This document shows positions 56,101-64,000 of a stretch of DNA of 64,000 bases, piece after piece. The position numbers were made by a program, and so were the translations under genes. Under the pieces are notes generated by a model, which was not told where the DNA came from, did no database searches, and saw nothing but the letters and a program-made list of their open reading frames with translations. Source of the stretch: Amphiura filiformis (Eukaryota > Echinodermata > Ophiuroidea > Amphilepidida > Amphiuridae); contig NC_092646.1 in assembly GCF_039555335.1 (NCBI RefSeq), positions 27,767,780 through 27,831,779 of the forward strand, written 5' to 3'. How positions within the stretch are numbered: position 1 is the first letter of the stretch; every line of letters starts with the position of its first letter.

Positions 56101-57578
56101 TTTCCGTCCCTCACACGTGAAAATTTTGTATAGCTTAAATAATTGATGCACATGTGGCAACATTTTCATGCATGAAATAACTATTGGTTGAAGGGTTATA
56201 TATTAACCTAACTTAGAGGAATAAATTTTAACAAGGGTTAATTAAACACAGCAATTAATCTATTGATGTCCGTCCCTCACGTGAGGGACGGATTCCGATC
56301 ACACTCTTCCCTCAATAAGTTCAATTAGATTGCAATTGCATGTTAACGTAATGTAACATCCGAAACACTCTTAAGTTGAGAAGACGTAAAAGAAAGCCTG
56401 ATTATGATTGTAAGAAAGGTGTAGCCCTTTGTATTATCAACTTAATGCTTCAGGGAGCTAATTAATTTGGTTTATTATGATGTCCAGTGCACATTTACAA
56501 TAAGGATGTGGGTAACAATGTATATGAATAAATGCCATATCAGTACATGTACATGTATATACATCTAAATTAAAAAATTTCTTCAGTAAGATGAAAATAT
56601 CATTTAATGATGATTAGATTTTCAAGTGATAGGTTTAATCATCTGACAGTGATTATCATTTACATTTTTGAACTAATATGTGCTTAGAAATAGGGCCAGA
56701 TACCTGCAAATATTGCATGTTAACAAAATAATGTAACATCCGACACCCACGAGTATCTAGAGTTACATTTTTACTACAAATGCATTATCAAACTTATTTT
56801 GATATGTCAGTACTTGGTTATCATTACCTTGTTCACATATGGATTAGCAATATATGTGGATGAAATTAATTACATTTAGAGCATATTTTTGACCACCAAA
56901 CCTGCTATTTTGCCCATTTTCAGTTTCATATGCCTGAAAAGTTACCTAAAAGTGATCGCAGAATGGCCATATTTGGTCAATAGTAACTTGGACTCATTAT
57001 TTTCCTATGACAACTAATTTGGTAACTAATGGGCATTACAGGAAGCAATATCTAGCTTTGGCAACAAGATGCTTTTTTATGAAAAAATCTCATTTGGCCA
57101 AAGGGTCTACAAAGTTTACAGACCAAATGAACAGAATTAAGCTCCAAGTTTTGTATTTTCATAAAATTCAAGTCATCTGCTTTGAGAAATGACATATTTT
57201 AAGTGTCTTCTGTCAATTTCATTTTTACCCTCTCAGTTCACACTTTTGATACATGTTAAAAAAACCAGAGCCTTATTCTGGTTTACCCTGTGCACCCTGT
57301 GACTTCAAGACAATTCTGGTTTAGGCTACCCTGTACCTTCAAGACAATTCTGGTTTTCCCTGTGCAACCCTATTTTTTAGGAGTTAGGGTAAAGGTTAGG
57401 GTTAGAATTAGGGTTAATACTAGTTTTGTGTGCAGGGTATACCAGAATTATTCTGAAACGTTATTGACCACCTATAAACCAATTTGTTTTCTTTGATTAC
57501 AGTTTCTATGCAGATTTCGGTCCTCTAAATTTGGCCTTGTTGTACAGATACTGTTGTAAAGTGAACAAAAAATTAAAG
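44102..57578 (+). CDS. CDC14: CDC14 dual-specificity phosphatase, N-terminal part (join 44102..44147, 51040..51130, 57503..57578; continues past the window)
   Basis: CDC14 phosphatases remove CDK-type pSer-Pro marks and act in mitotic exit, centrosome, cilia and DNA repair functions. Three exons with phases 1 and 2 join to 213 bases, 71 residues, starting [15 protein letters not shown]. Hallmark stretches of the CDC14 N-terminal domain follow: [56 protein letters not shown]. All junctions are GT..AG. The catalytic HCxxGxxR loop belongs to later exons that I could not find before 64000. Introns 1 and 2 are 6.9 kb and 6.4 kb and mostly transposons. Whether it is co-orthologous to vertebrate CDC14A and CDC14B is an inference; an A/B assignment is not possible here. 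Confidence 0.93.
44993..46019. mobile_element. 1.03-kb hAT-like element, GGACAACC subterminal repeats
   Basis: The TIR is CAGTGTTCGAAATAAG against CTTAATTCGAACGCTG. The flanks CCGTAATT and CCGTAATA are an 8-bp duplication with one change, the hAT signature. Both ends carry clusters of TTGTCC/GGACAACC in both orientations (about five left, four right). It is split by MITE 45171-45568. No transposase remains. Confidence 0.8.
45171..45568. mobile_element. 398-bp MITE, TAAGGCCGT family, copy 2 (nested)
   Basis: The ends TAAGGCCGTATAAAATTAAT and ACACGGCCTA match copies at 40201 and 62268. The segment between the two T runs differs from the other copies (a replaced ~65-base block). Confidence 0.88.
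48192..49160. mobile_element. 969-bp nested element with perfect 8-bp target duplication
   Basis: The TIR is TAGGCATCGGAGTTTCGCGC against GCGCGAAACTCCGGTGCCTA. GGTAAAAT at 48184-48191 is repeated exactly at 49161-49168. An 8-bp duplication fits the hAT type. Words such as TTTTCGCGC recur near the right end. No transposase frame. Confidence 0.9.
49452..49805. mobile_element. 354-bp nested MITE, TIR TACCGTATTTCGTCAAATA
   Basis: The right end TATTTGACGAAATACGGTA mirrors the left TACCGTATTTCGTCAAATA. Inside the TIRs are CGCCCCC runs. TA ends. Confidence 0.92.
51040..51130 (+). CDS. CDC14: CDC14 exon 2
   Basis: The acceptor TTTTTGCAG and donor GAAAA/GTAAGT enclose 91 bases that read in phase 1 in and phase 2 out. 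The encoded [20 protein letters not shown] and SIDDELMYE are diagnostic for CDC14. Confidence 0.95.
51248..51322 (-). repeat. tRNA-like sequence (anticodon GTA), probably a SINE head or tRNA pseudogene
   Basis: On the minus strand, box A-like TGGCCTAACGGTTTAAGC, an anticodon stem TTGGA/TCCAA with loop CTGTAAA, and box B GGTTCGAATCC are in tRNA order and spacing over 75 bases. The acceptor stem pairs 6 of 7 only if two extra bases precede its 3' strand, and the T stem is broken. A functional tRNA-Tyr is therefore unlikely. Confidence 0.6.
51605..51969. mobile_element. 365-bp element, CAGGCCTTGTGTTTT ends
   Basis: CAGGCCTTGTGTTTT at the left and AAAACAAAAGGCCTG at the right are complementary with one gap or mismatch, flanked by TAAACA on both sides. 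Several GGAGAG.TG words are inside. Probably hAT-like or similar. Confidence 0.6.
52404..57272. mobile_element. 4.87-kb TIR element with iterated GTTAAC / TAACATCCGA motif
   Basis: The exact ~30-bp TIR begins GGCTCTGGTTTTTTTAACAT and is mirrored at 57243-57272; the flank TTAT is repeated on both sides. Inside, a composite motif (TGTTAAC, then within about 4-15 bases GTAACATCCGA, or its reverse) recurs at about 52594, 52778, 52973, 53143, 53348, 53733, 54304, 56341 and 56718. No transposase frame is recognised; the longest frames are about 100 codons. A second element is nested at 54440-56306. Confidence 0.82.
54440..56306. mobile_element. 1.87-kb nested element with iterated TCCGTCCCTCAC motif
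   Basis: The TIR is GAGTGTGATCGGAA against TTCCGATCACACTC, flanked by TTCC on both sides. The 12-mer TCCGTCCCTCAC or its complement occurs about 14 times across the element. Two copies form palindromes: head-to-head at about 54971-54998 and tail-to-tail at about 56269-56292. Two ~200-bp internal blocks (about 54660-54900 and 55040-55270) are direct repeats. No coding region. Confidence 0.82.
57503..57578 (+). CDS. CDC14: CDC14 exon 3
   Basis: The acceptor TTTGATTACAG and donor AAG/GTAAGT enclose 76 bases completing an Asn codon and then [20 protein letters not shown] and NKKLK, ending in phase 0. This is a typical CDC14 N-terminal domain sequence. The following exon was not found. Confidence 0.95.
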
Positions 57579-57691
57579 GTAAGTATGGGAGTTGGTATGG
57601 ATGTACAATGTATGTGTATATATTTGGGTCCATATGTAATCGCTCATGAGTCTTGATTATTTTCTGTAGTTGGGTCATCTGGAGCGATTGC

Positions 57692-57810
57692 CGAAAAGGG
57701 TGCAACTCGACTAGTCTGATTACAAGACTGCCCTACCCCAACCCTAAACCCTAACCCTAAACTCTGTAAACGAGGACTGGACTCAAGTCTAGCAAGTTGC
57801 ACCCTATTCG
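57692..57810. mobile_element. 119-bp MITE, GGGTGCAACT ends, telomere-like core
   Basis: CGAAAAGGGTGCAACTCGACTAG-type left end and CTAGCAAGTTGCACCCTATTCG-type right end are complementary with a few changes (short core GGGTGCAACT). The middle holds AACCCTAAACCCTAACCCTA, like vertebrate-type telomere repeats. Confidence 0.7.
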
Positions 57811-58086
57811 TAATTGTACCGGTCATCTTTTGTGACTACAAATTCTGTCCAAAATGAGGGATGGACAGCGCATGTTGATGACAAAATGCGTTGCTGGCTT
57901 TATGTACAAGTCTATCTCATCTGTCATGATTGAGTTGCACTCCTATTCCTAAATGTTTACATCATTAGAATTAGATCTAATTGAGTACTTGTCATAAATA
58001 CATCCTATGTCTGATTATTAATTATGACCTATCTGCTCCGAGGAGCATTTCATGTTGTATTCCATTGATCATATCGTTGCTGTTCT

Positions 58087-58196
58087 GGCAAAACCTTTTA
58101 ACACCAATAGCTGCTATGTGTTAAATATGTACAATACAATATATTGTATTGTACATATTTAACATGTGGCAGCTATTGGAGTTATGAGGTTTTGCC
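58087..58196. repeat. 110-bp near-perfect hairpin
   Basis: The arms GGCAAAACC...TAAATATGTACAATACAAT and the complement meet at the centre ATATAT. A few mismatches and small bulges occur in the outer part. Hairpin MITE or a miRNA-like stem; sequence alone cannot decide. Confidence 0.85.
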
Positions 58197-58840
58197 TGAT
58201 TGATGATTTAATAGGATCATCAATTAGTTAATGTCCTGATGATTTCAATATGATTTTATTCAATGTCATCGGAAATTAATTAAAATGATGATTAAAGGTG
58301 TAGGGCTGTGCAGATGCATCAATTTCAAAAAGAATTGAATCTTGTAGTCATAGTAGCCTAACTAAAAAGTTGTTTGATAAATTTTTTTATCAAAACATAT
58401 AATGTGTCACTATGTTCCCTCAATTTCATGTGTATCATCAAGTAATATACGGATCAGCACTAGCACATTGTATTCTGTATACATGTGATGTCCGCTTCTT
58501 CAGCATGTTCAGTTCTGAATAAATTAATTAAAACCATTTTTCTGAGTTAACCAACATTGGTACAAATGGTCAAAAAAATTGGAAGCTAGTGTCATGTTTC
58601 CTATTTCTTAGCTACGCATTTTCCAGGGCAAACACTGTCAAAAATTTTGTTTTTTGTACCCAAAAATATCATTTTGGGGACAACTGAAATAGTTAAAGTT
58701 TATTTCGTTATTTCGGAGACTGATTGTACATTCATATTATATTGTTCACATAATTTGTTCGATATTAGAATGCAATGATCCCATGATCAATTTTGTATAG
58801 TATGCATTGTAATCTGAGCATGTTTTTACTGGTTGAGCAC

Positions 58841-59072
58841 CTCGCATTATAGCACTACTTTCGGGCTCTGTTGCTATTAGTATACTATCCAGAGAGGTTG
58901 CGTCAGCAACCTCGCGCTGACGCGCTTCGATTGAACGTCTCGCGCACGCTCGGTTCCTCACGCTACGCGCTCGCTAAGTCCGTGAGGGCCACAGACTGCG
59001 GCTACTCGCATTATAGCACTACTTTCGGGCTCTGTTGCTATTAGTATACTATCCAGAGAGGTTGCGTCAGCG
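58841..59072. repeat. 68-bp direct repeat pair
   Basis: CTCGCATTATAGCACTACTT through GAGGTTGCGTCAGC occurs at 58841-58908 and 59005-59072. A third truncated start (CTCGCATTA) follows at about 59077. Confidence 0.9.
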
Positions 59073-59151
59073 GCTACTCGCATTACTGCAAATTCACCTT
59101 CACCAGCAATAATGAGCATTTTAATTCTTTTACAAATATAACATTCTTAAG

Positions 59152-59593
59152 TTAAAGCCATATTATAACATTTTCAAACAAAATAGATTAGCATTTCTTT
59201 GCCATAAAATATTAGCTTTTACTGTCAGATATATCCCTTTTATTTTCGAGCGAACAACTACGGCAAAGCAAAGAAAATTGGAATTTACTACCAGCGACAG
59301 CGGTCATGTTGTGGTACGACCCTTTGTTGTGTATCACCATCCCGCACGCCGTGTAACGTACTGTGTGTTATGAACATCGTGTATGCGTTCGACTAATAAT
59401 TCCATCGTAATAATAAAGCTACCGGTTCGGCGTTTTATTCAAAATCTCGCTTTTTGACAAAACTACAGCACCTAGAGTCTTGATTTTTGCAGGGTATATT
59501 GGTTTAATAAAGTACAATTTAATCGTGTAAAAAAGGAATTTTATAAATTCAGTGAGGGCGTCTTCCTCAGCAAATGTTATAATATGGCTTTAA
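59152..59593. mobile_element. 442-bp MITE with TTAA ends, copy 2
   Basis: It begins TTAAAGCCATATTATAACAT and ends ATGTTATAATATGGCTTTAA, a perfect terminal match. Most of its length aligns with 7370-7836. Confidence 0.92.
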
Positions 59594-60009
59594 CTGTACA
59601 TGTACGTACAATATATAAATGTACAATTAGTATCCGAAATAAGGAAAAGCCTATATTCTGCTCAAGTGTTCTGAAAATATTTCAGTTGTTCCAAAACTGT
59701 GCTGTATCACATTTGTGTAGAGCATTGATTTGCAATTCTAGTCAATAAGAAACCCCTGGGCAGGTAAAGGTTAGTATAAATTTGCTTCCTGCTCTAAACA
59801 GAATTGATCCAGCCTGGTTCTTGGAAATTGAAGGTTGTTACACTTTACCAATTATTAACTTGTGTGTACATGACTGCATGTAGGTCATTGTTAATGGTGC
59901 CATTTATGGTAATAGACATGTAGATTGCAAAATCGATACAAGTAAATACTAGTGGCAAATGGTGGTCATAGACCACAAACCTAGCTGGGGCATGTTGGTG
60001 TTTTAGAGG

Positions 60010-60660
60010 TAGGCCTATCTGACCCCTGCAAAATGTTCCAAAAAAGGTTCCACTGGTCATGAGGTTTGGCGTCACCGAGTTTGAGTCCCTTACTCCTTAC
60101 AAACGCCCAGAAAATTAAATTCTAAGATTTGACCCAGATAACCTTTGACCTGACCCCTGCACAGCATTCCCCTGGTCAGTAAGTTTCTTGTCACAAGAGT
60201 TTGAGCCCCGTATCCCTTACAGATGTCCAGAAAATGCATTTCGAAACTTTGACATCTGCATGACCTTTGACCTGACCCCTGCAAACTGTTCCCCTGTTCA
60301 TGAGATTTGTTGTCACCGAGTTTGAGTCCCATACTCCTTACAGATGCCCAGAAAATTAAATTCTAAGATTTGACCCAGATGACCTTTGACCTGACCTCTG
60401 CACAGCGTTCCAAAGTGTTCCCCTAGTCAGTAAGTTTCTTGTCACAAGAGTTTGAGCCCCGTATCCCTTACAGATGTCCAGAAAATGCATTTTGAAAATT
60501 TGACCTCTGCATGACCTTTGACCTGACCCCTGTAAAATGTTCCCTGATCATGAGATTTGTTGTCACTGATTTTGAGCCCCACACCCCTTACAGATGTTGA
60601 GATAAGGCAATTGTAAGATTTTACCCCCTTAATGACCTTTGACCCCAATTCTGAGTGCAA
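60010..60660. repeat. ~120-bp tandem repeat with TGACCTTTGACC in each unit
   Basis: Landmarks TGACCTTTGACCTGACC at 60261, 60380 and 60512, a variant at about 60139 and a shorter form at 60633 give spacings of 119-132 bp. Alternate units are more alike (for example AATTCTAAGATTTGACCCAG at about 60119 and 60360), a two-unit higher-order period of about 240 bp. Other shared words are TTTGAGTCCC/TTTGAGCCCC and CCTTACAGATG. Confidence 0.9.
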
Positions 60661-60689
60661 GGTATGGGCACTGGGTAAAGCCGATGCGG

Positions 60690-63600
60690 GCCTGTTTCAA
60701 AATGGGTCATCAACTTGCTCAATTTTGAAACTTCCTTCTAAATGAAGTTACAGTACATTTTATGTAAGATTCATATCTATCCTTTCATAAAATAACATTT
60801 TTCTTGTGAAAACTACAAAATTTCTTAATTATTTTGATGTTTTTTCACAGGTATACAAAAACGCAAGCATGTCGGACGGAATTTTTGGAAACAAATAACA
60901 GGGCTCCTTGAGCACTTATAATTCAATTGTTTTATTTTTTTGTACTTGCACAATAAATATACACCTTACTAAGTTGATAAATATAAAAATTAAAACCATA
61001 TGTCATCAACTTTAGATTTCTTGCAATTTTAGAAATGTAAACACTAAATTTTCCGTCCGACATGCATGAATTTTCCAATAAGTTTTTCCTGTAAAAAACT
61101 ACTCAAAATTTTATTTATTTATTCCTGTGAAGTATCCACGAATTTAATGTAGAAAATGAATCAATAGTTGTTTTAGTCAATTACCTTTAAAAAAATGGAC
61201 AAATTAAGGGCTACATTTTTTTCTGTCCGACATGAAAACCAGCATGTCGGACGGAATTCTTTACAAGGGCACATTTTGCATTGCCCCCATGCAGGATAAT
61301 GGGATATTTCCCACTTAAAAATGACCAGTTTCATCACATGTACTTTCCTGCAGTCTGATTGGACAAAAGTAGGATGTTCTGTACAATGTACACGATATGC
61401 AAATTAGCCTAGGATAATCTGTCATTTGTGCAGAACAAGGTGTACATGTAGCAGTTTTTCTGGCTTCTAATCTGCTCACACATGTCTGCTTACACTGTAT
61501 GTGTGTGTGTTCACTGTGAAGGTTTACAAGCTCATATTTTAATTCCAATTAATGACTTTTTTACATTATTTTGTGTAATTGAAAATAGATTAGTAGTCTG
61601 TTATTTTAAATCCCAACACTTTTCATGATAACTAAGGGCCCTGATGTAGGGCCTCAAGTACATTGAAATTTGAAATTTTTAGCTAACAAGTTACCGCTTC
61701 AAATACATGTGTAGGCCGACACACTCACTACACTGTACAATGTACACAGAGAAGAAAACATAAAGTGCATGCATGTCAGTTTATTTAAAATGTTGAAGAA
61801 ATAAATGCCACTATAGACTAAATGACTCATAGCCAAAATAGCCACTCTGAGTGTATGGAGACTGGAGGCGGGTATTATGGTCTCAGGTATGGCATGTTTT
61901 TGTTTGTTTTAAACATAGTTTTCGCTAAAATCTACATCGATCAGAAGCTCATTTTGCCTGATACTGGTATCTTTACAATTACACACAAAATAATGTAAAA
62001 GAAGCCAGAAAGACTGCTCATCCCACAGTGCCCTGTGCAAAGCATTTATTTGCAGTCTGCACATAATTATGTGCTACATGTACATCTTGTTCTGCACAGA
62101 TTAGGCTAATGAAAGTTGATTCTTAGTTTCCCGTCACCCGCCCGCATCGTCTTTTCAATTTGACCGAAACTTTCATTATTTTTTATAAAAAAGTCAATTA
62201 TCTGCAAATTGAGATGGCAATAACCAAAATTGAAACTCTCAAAATATCTGACATCCCCTGCTGATCATAAGGCCGTGTAAAATTAATATTTTGGTTCTCC
62301 TCCCCTCCCTCCTCAATTTCTGGGATTTGTCAGATTTTTTTTTTTTTTAGAATTTTTCAATTTTTTAGACTTTGGAATGATTTATGAAATCTTCATACAT
62401 ATAAATAAGTTTATTAGAGAACAAGCATCACTTCCAAGTCTTTTGTGGTACTCTAGGGGTTTATCCTCAGAATCTCACATTTGAAAAAAAAAAAAAAAGG
62501 GCCTCATCGTTTCCTCGAGCACTGTTGGAGAAGACCGAAAACTACTGACAATGCTAATTTTACATTGAAAAAAAAAAAAAAAAAAAAAAAAACCCTCCTC
62601 CCTCATCAATTCATGAAAATCCTCTGGACGAGAACCAAAACATTAATTTTATACGGCCTAATCAGCATTTTTCCTTAGTTGTAGGTAGAGGATGTAGTAA
62701 ATAATGGAATTTAAGGGTTACCTCGTCATGTTTCAAGTGCCTACAAAAATTGTAAGCACTTTAAAAAAAAAACAAATTCAGATTTTTTTAAATCTGTTGC
62801 AAAATGTCTGTAATGATGATCTTAGCATTAATACCTGTTTTGAGATGGTCTTTCATCAACAATATCTAGGTAATAGCCATATAAACAAAAGTTTTGACAA
62901 TAATGAAATTTTCCAAAATAATGAATAATGAAATCATGACCTCATATTTCACTGAAAAAAATGTGATTGGAAACTAATCATTTCACTTCATTAGCCTTAT
63001 CCTAGGCTAATTGGCATTATTGTGTACATTGTACAGAACATCCTACTTTTGTTCAATCAGACTGCAGGAAAGTACACATGATGAAACTGGTCATTTTTAA
63101 GTGGGAAATATGCCATTATCCTGCATGGGGCCAATGCAAAATGTGCCCTTGTAAACAGTTCCGTCCGACATGCTGGTTTTCATGTAGCCCTTAATTTGTC
63201 CATTTTTTTTAAAGGTAATTGACTAAAACAACTATTGATTCATTTTCTACATTAAATTCATGGATACTTCACAGGAATAAATAAATAAAATTTTGAGTAG
63301 GTTTTTACAGGAAACACTTCTTAGAAAAGAAAATTCATGCATGTCGGATGGAAAATTCAGTGTTTACATTTTTAAAATTGCAAGAAGTCTAAAGTTGATG
63401 ACATATGGTTTTAATTTTTTAAATGATTAACTAAATAAGGTGTGTATTTATTGTGTAAGTACAAAAAAATAAAACAATTGAAATATAAGTGCTCAAGGAG
63501 CCCTTGTTAATTGTTTCCAAAAAATCCGTCCGACATGCTTGTGTTTTTGTATACCCATGAAAAAACGTCAAAATAGTTAAGAAATCTTGTTGTTTTCATA

Positions 63601-64000
63601 AGAAAAAGTTTATTTTATGAAAGAATAGATATGAATCTTACATAAAATGTATTGTAACTTCATTTCTAAGAAGTAAGTTTCAAAATTAAGCAAGTTGGGG
63701 ACCAATTTTCAATTCATTATCATGTCGGACGGAATCTAGCATGTCGGATGGAATTTGTCAATATTTCCATTATTACATCTTTAATAAATAGAGGTCAATA
63801 CTTTAAAAGTATATACAGCATTAGTACATGACCTTATCTTTATAATGCAGGTAAAAAATATTAAATTTTGAGAAGTTGCTAAAAAAGTCAACATTTCATT
63901 CCGTCCGACATGATGCATTCCGTCCGACATGGCCCATTTTTGAGATGTTGCCGTTTCCTTGACAATGATTGTTGAATAAAGATTGTATGAGAAATTTAAT
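60690..64000. mobile_element. Large inverted-repeat element with iterated TCCGTCCGACATG motif (continues past the window)
   Basis: The left arm 60690-61420 is complementary to the right arm about 62990-63695 (for example TGCTCAAGGAGCCC against GGGCTCCTTGAGCA). The loop of about 1.55 kb holds MITE copy 3. TCCGTCCGACATG or its reverse occurs at about 60870, 61051, 61224, 61241, 63163, 63344, 63528, 63721, 63740, 63901 and 63919 (two with an A/T change). The right end is not in the window, so the true termini are unknown. No coding region. Confidence 0.75.
62268..62660. mobile_element. 393-bp MITE, TAAGGCCGT family, copy 3
   Basis: The ends TAAGGCCGTGTAAAATTAAT and ATTAATTTTATACGGCCTA, with two A runs in place of the T runs, show it lies in the opposite orientation to copies 1 and 2. 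Confidence 0.9.

Larger units (their letters stand above)
51131..57502 (+). other. CDC14: CDC14 intron 2, mostly one large nested element
   Basis: It carries a tRNA-like sequence, a 365-bp element and the 4.87-kb TIR element with another element nested in it. Between 57273 and 57502 lie short repeats of CAAGACAATTCTGGTTT and degenerate TTAGGG words (57379-57416). No further exon. Confidence 0.8.
57579..64000 (+). other. CDC14: CDC14 intron 3 (to the window end)
   Basis: No further CDC14 exon recognised. It contains a small MITE, a hairpin, direct repeats, the second TTAA MITE, a DR1-containing tandem array and a large inverted repeat with its own motif. The intron end lies outside the window. 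Confidence 0.75.

Noticed and set aside
60851-60900. CDC14 exon after TTTTTTCACAG at 60851
   Set aside because: The following sequence is the TCCGTCCGACATG-type repeat arm, has no CDC14-like translation, and recurs inverted at 63528.

Overview
The window looks like animal nuclear DNA, most likely from an invertebrate deuterostome such as an echinoderm. It has intron-containing genes with GT..AG junctions, very dense TIR and foldback transposons, microsatellites, a large minisatellite block and frequent AGGCCTA words. The lineage is an inference from receptor type and repeat style; no rRNA or mitochondrial marker is present.

Region 1 (1-19063) holds two tandem paralogous class B-type receptors. 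Each has a large extracellular exon opening with a somatomedin B cysteine cluster and ending in TM1-TM5, then a short last exon with TM6-TM7. Copy A (245-7313) is 5'-truncated by the window edge. Copy B can be assembled completely from four exons (12105-12189, 12684-13070, 15683-18045, 18890-19063), giving 1002 residues. Exon 1 is a signal peptide and exon 2 is an unrecognised phase 1-1 module. Both copies have a (TTA)n microsatellite directly before the 3' splice site of the big exon. They differ by copy-specific transposon insertions.

Region 2 (19064-35205) has no intact gene. After two inverted-repeat elements, one with a decayed reverse-transcriptase-like tail, comes a minisatellite of about 75 units spread over 13.9 kb. 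Its 111-bp unit is three diverged 37-bp subunits. It shows higher-order duplications of 331 bp, 1548 bp and one at 2541 bp offset. It is interrupted by a 2-kb foldback, a LINE-like 3' end carrying a hairpin MITE, and three TIR elements. One of these has its empty site preserved in a duplicated satellite block.

Region 3 (35206-43600) is a transposon graveyard: paired 450-470 bp MITEs, C-run-rich MITEs, hAT-like fragments and a perfect 87-bp palindrome. I see no gene.

Region 4 (43600-64000) is the 5' part of a CDC14 dual-specificity phosphatase gene: exon 1 (44102-44147), exon 2 (51040-51130) and exon 3 (57503-57578) encode the first 71 residues. The rest, including the catalytic site, lies beyond the window. 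Its introns hold nested elements, several carrying their own iterated short motif (GGACAACC, GACTTGACTTG, GTTAAC/TAACATCCGA, TCCGTCCCTCAC, TCCGTCCGACATG). Intron 3 also has a roughly 120-bp tandem array with a nuclear-receptor DR1-like word in each unit.

The most interesting signals are the iterated-motif transposons in the CDC14 introns, the 37x3 satellite with its dated insertion, the orphan exon of receptor B, and the DR1-like array.
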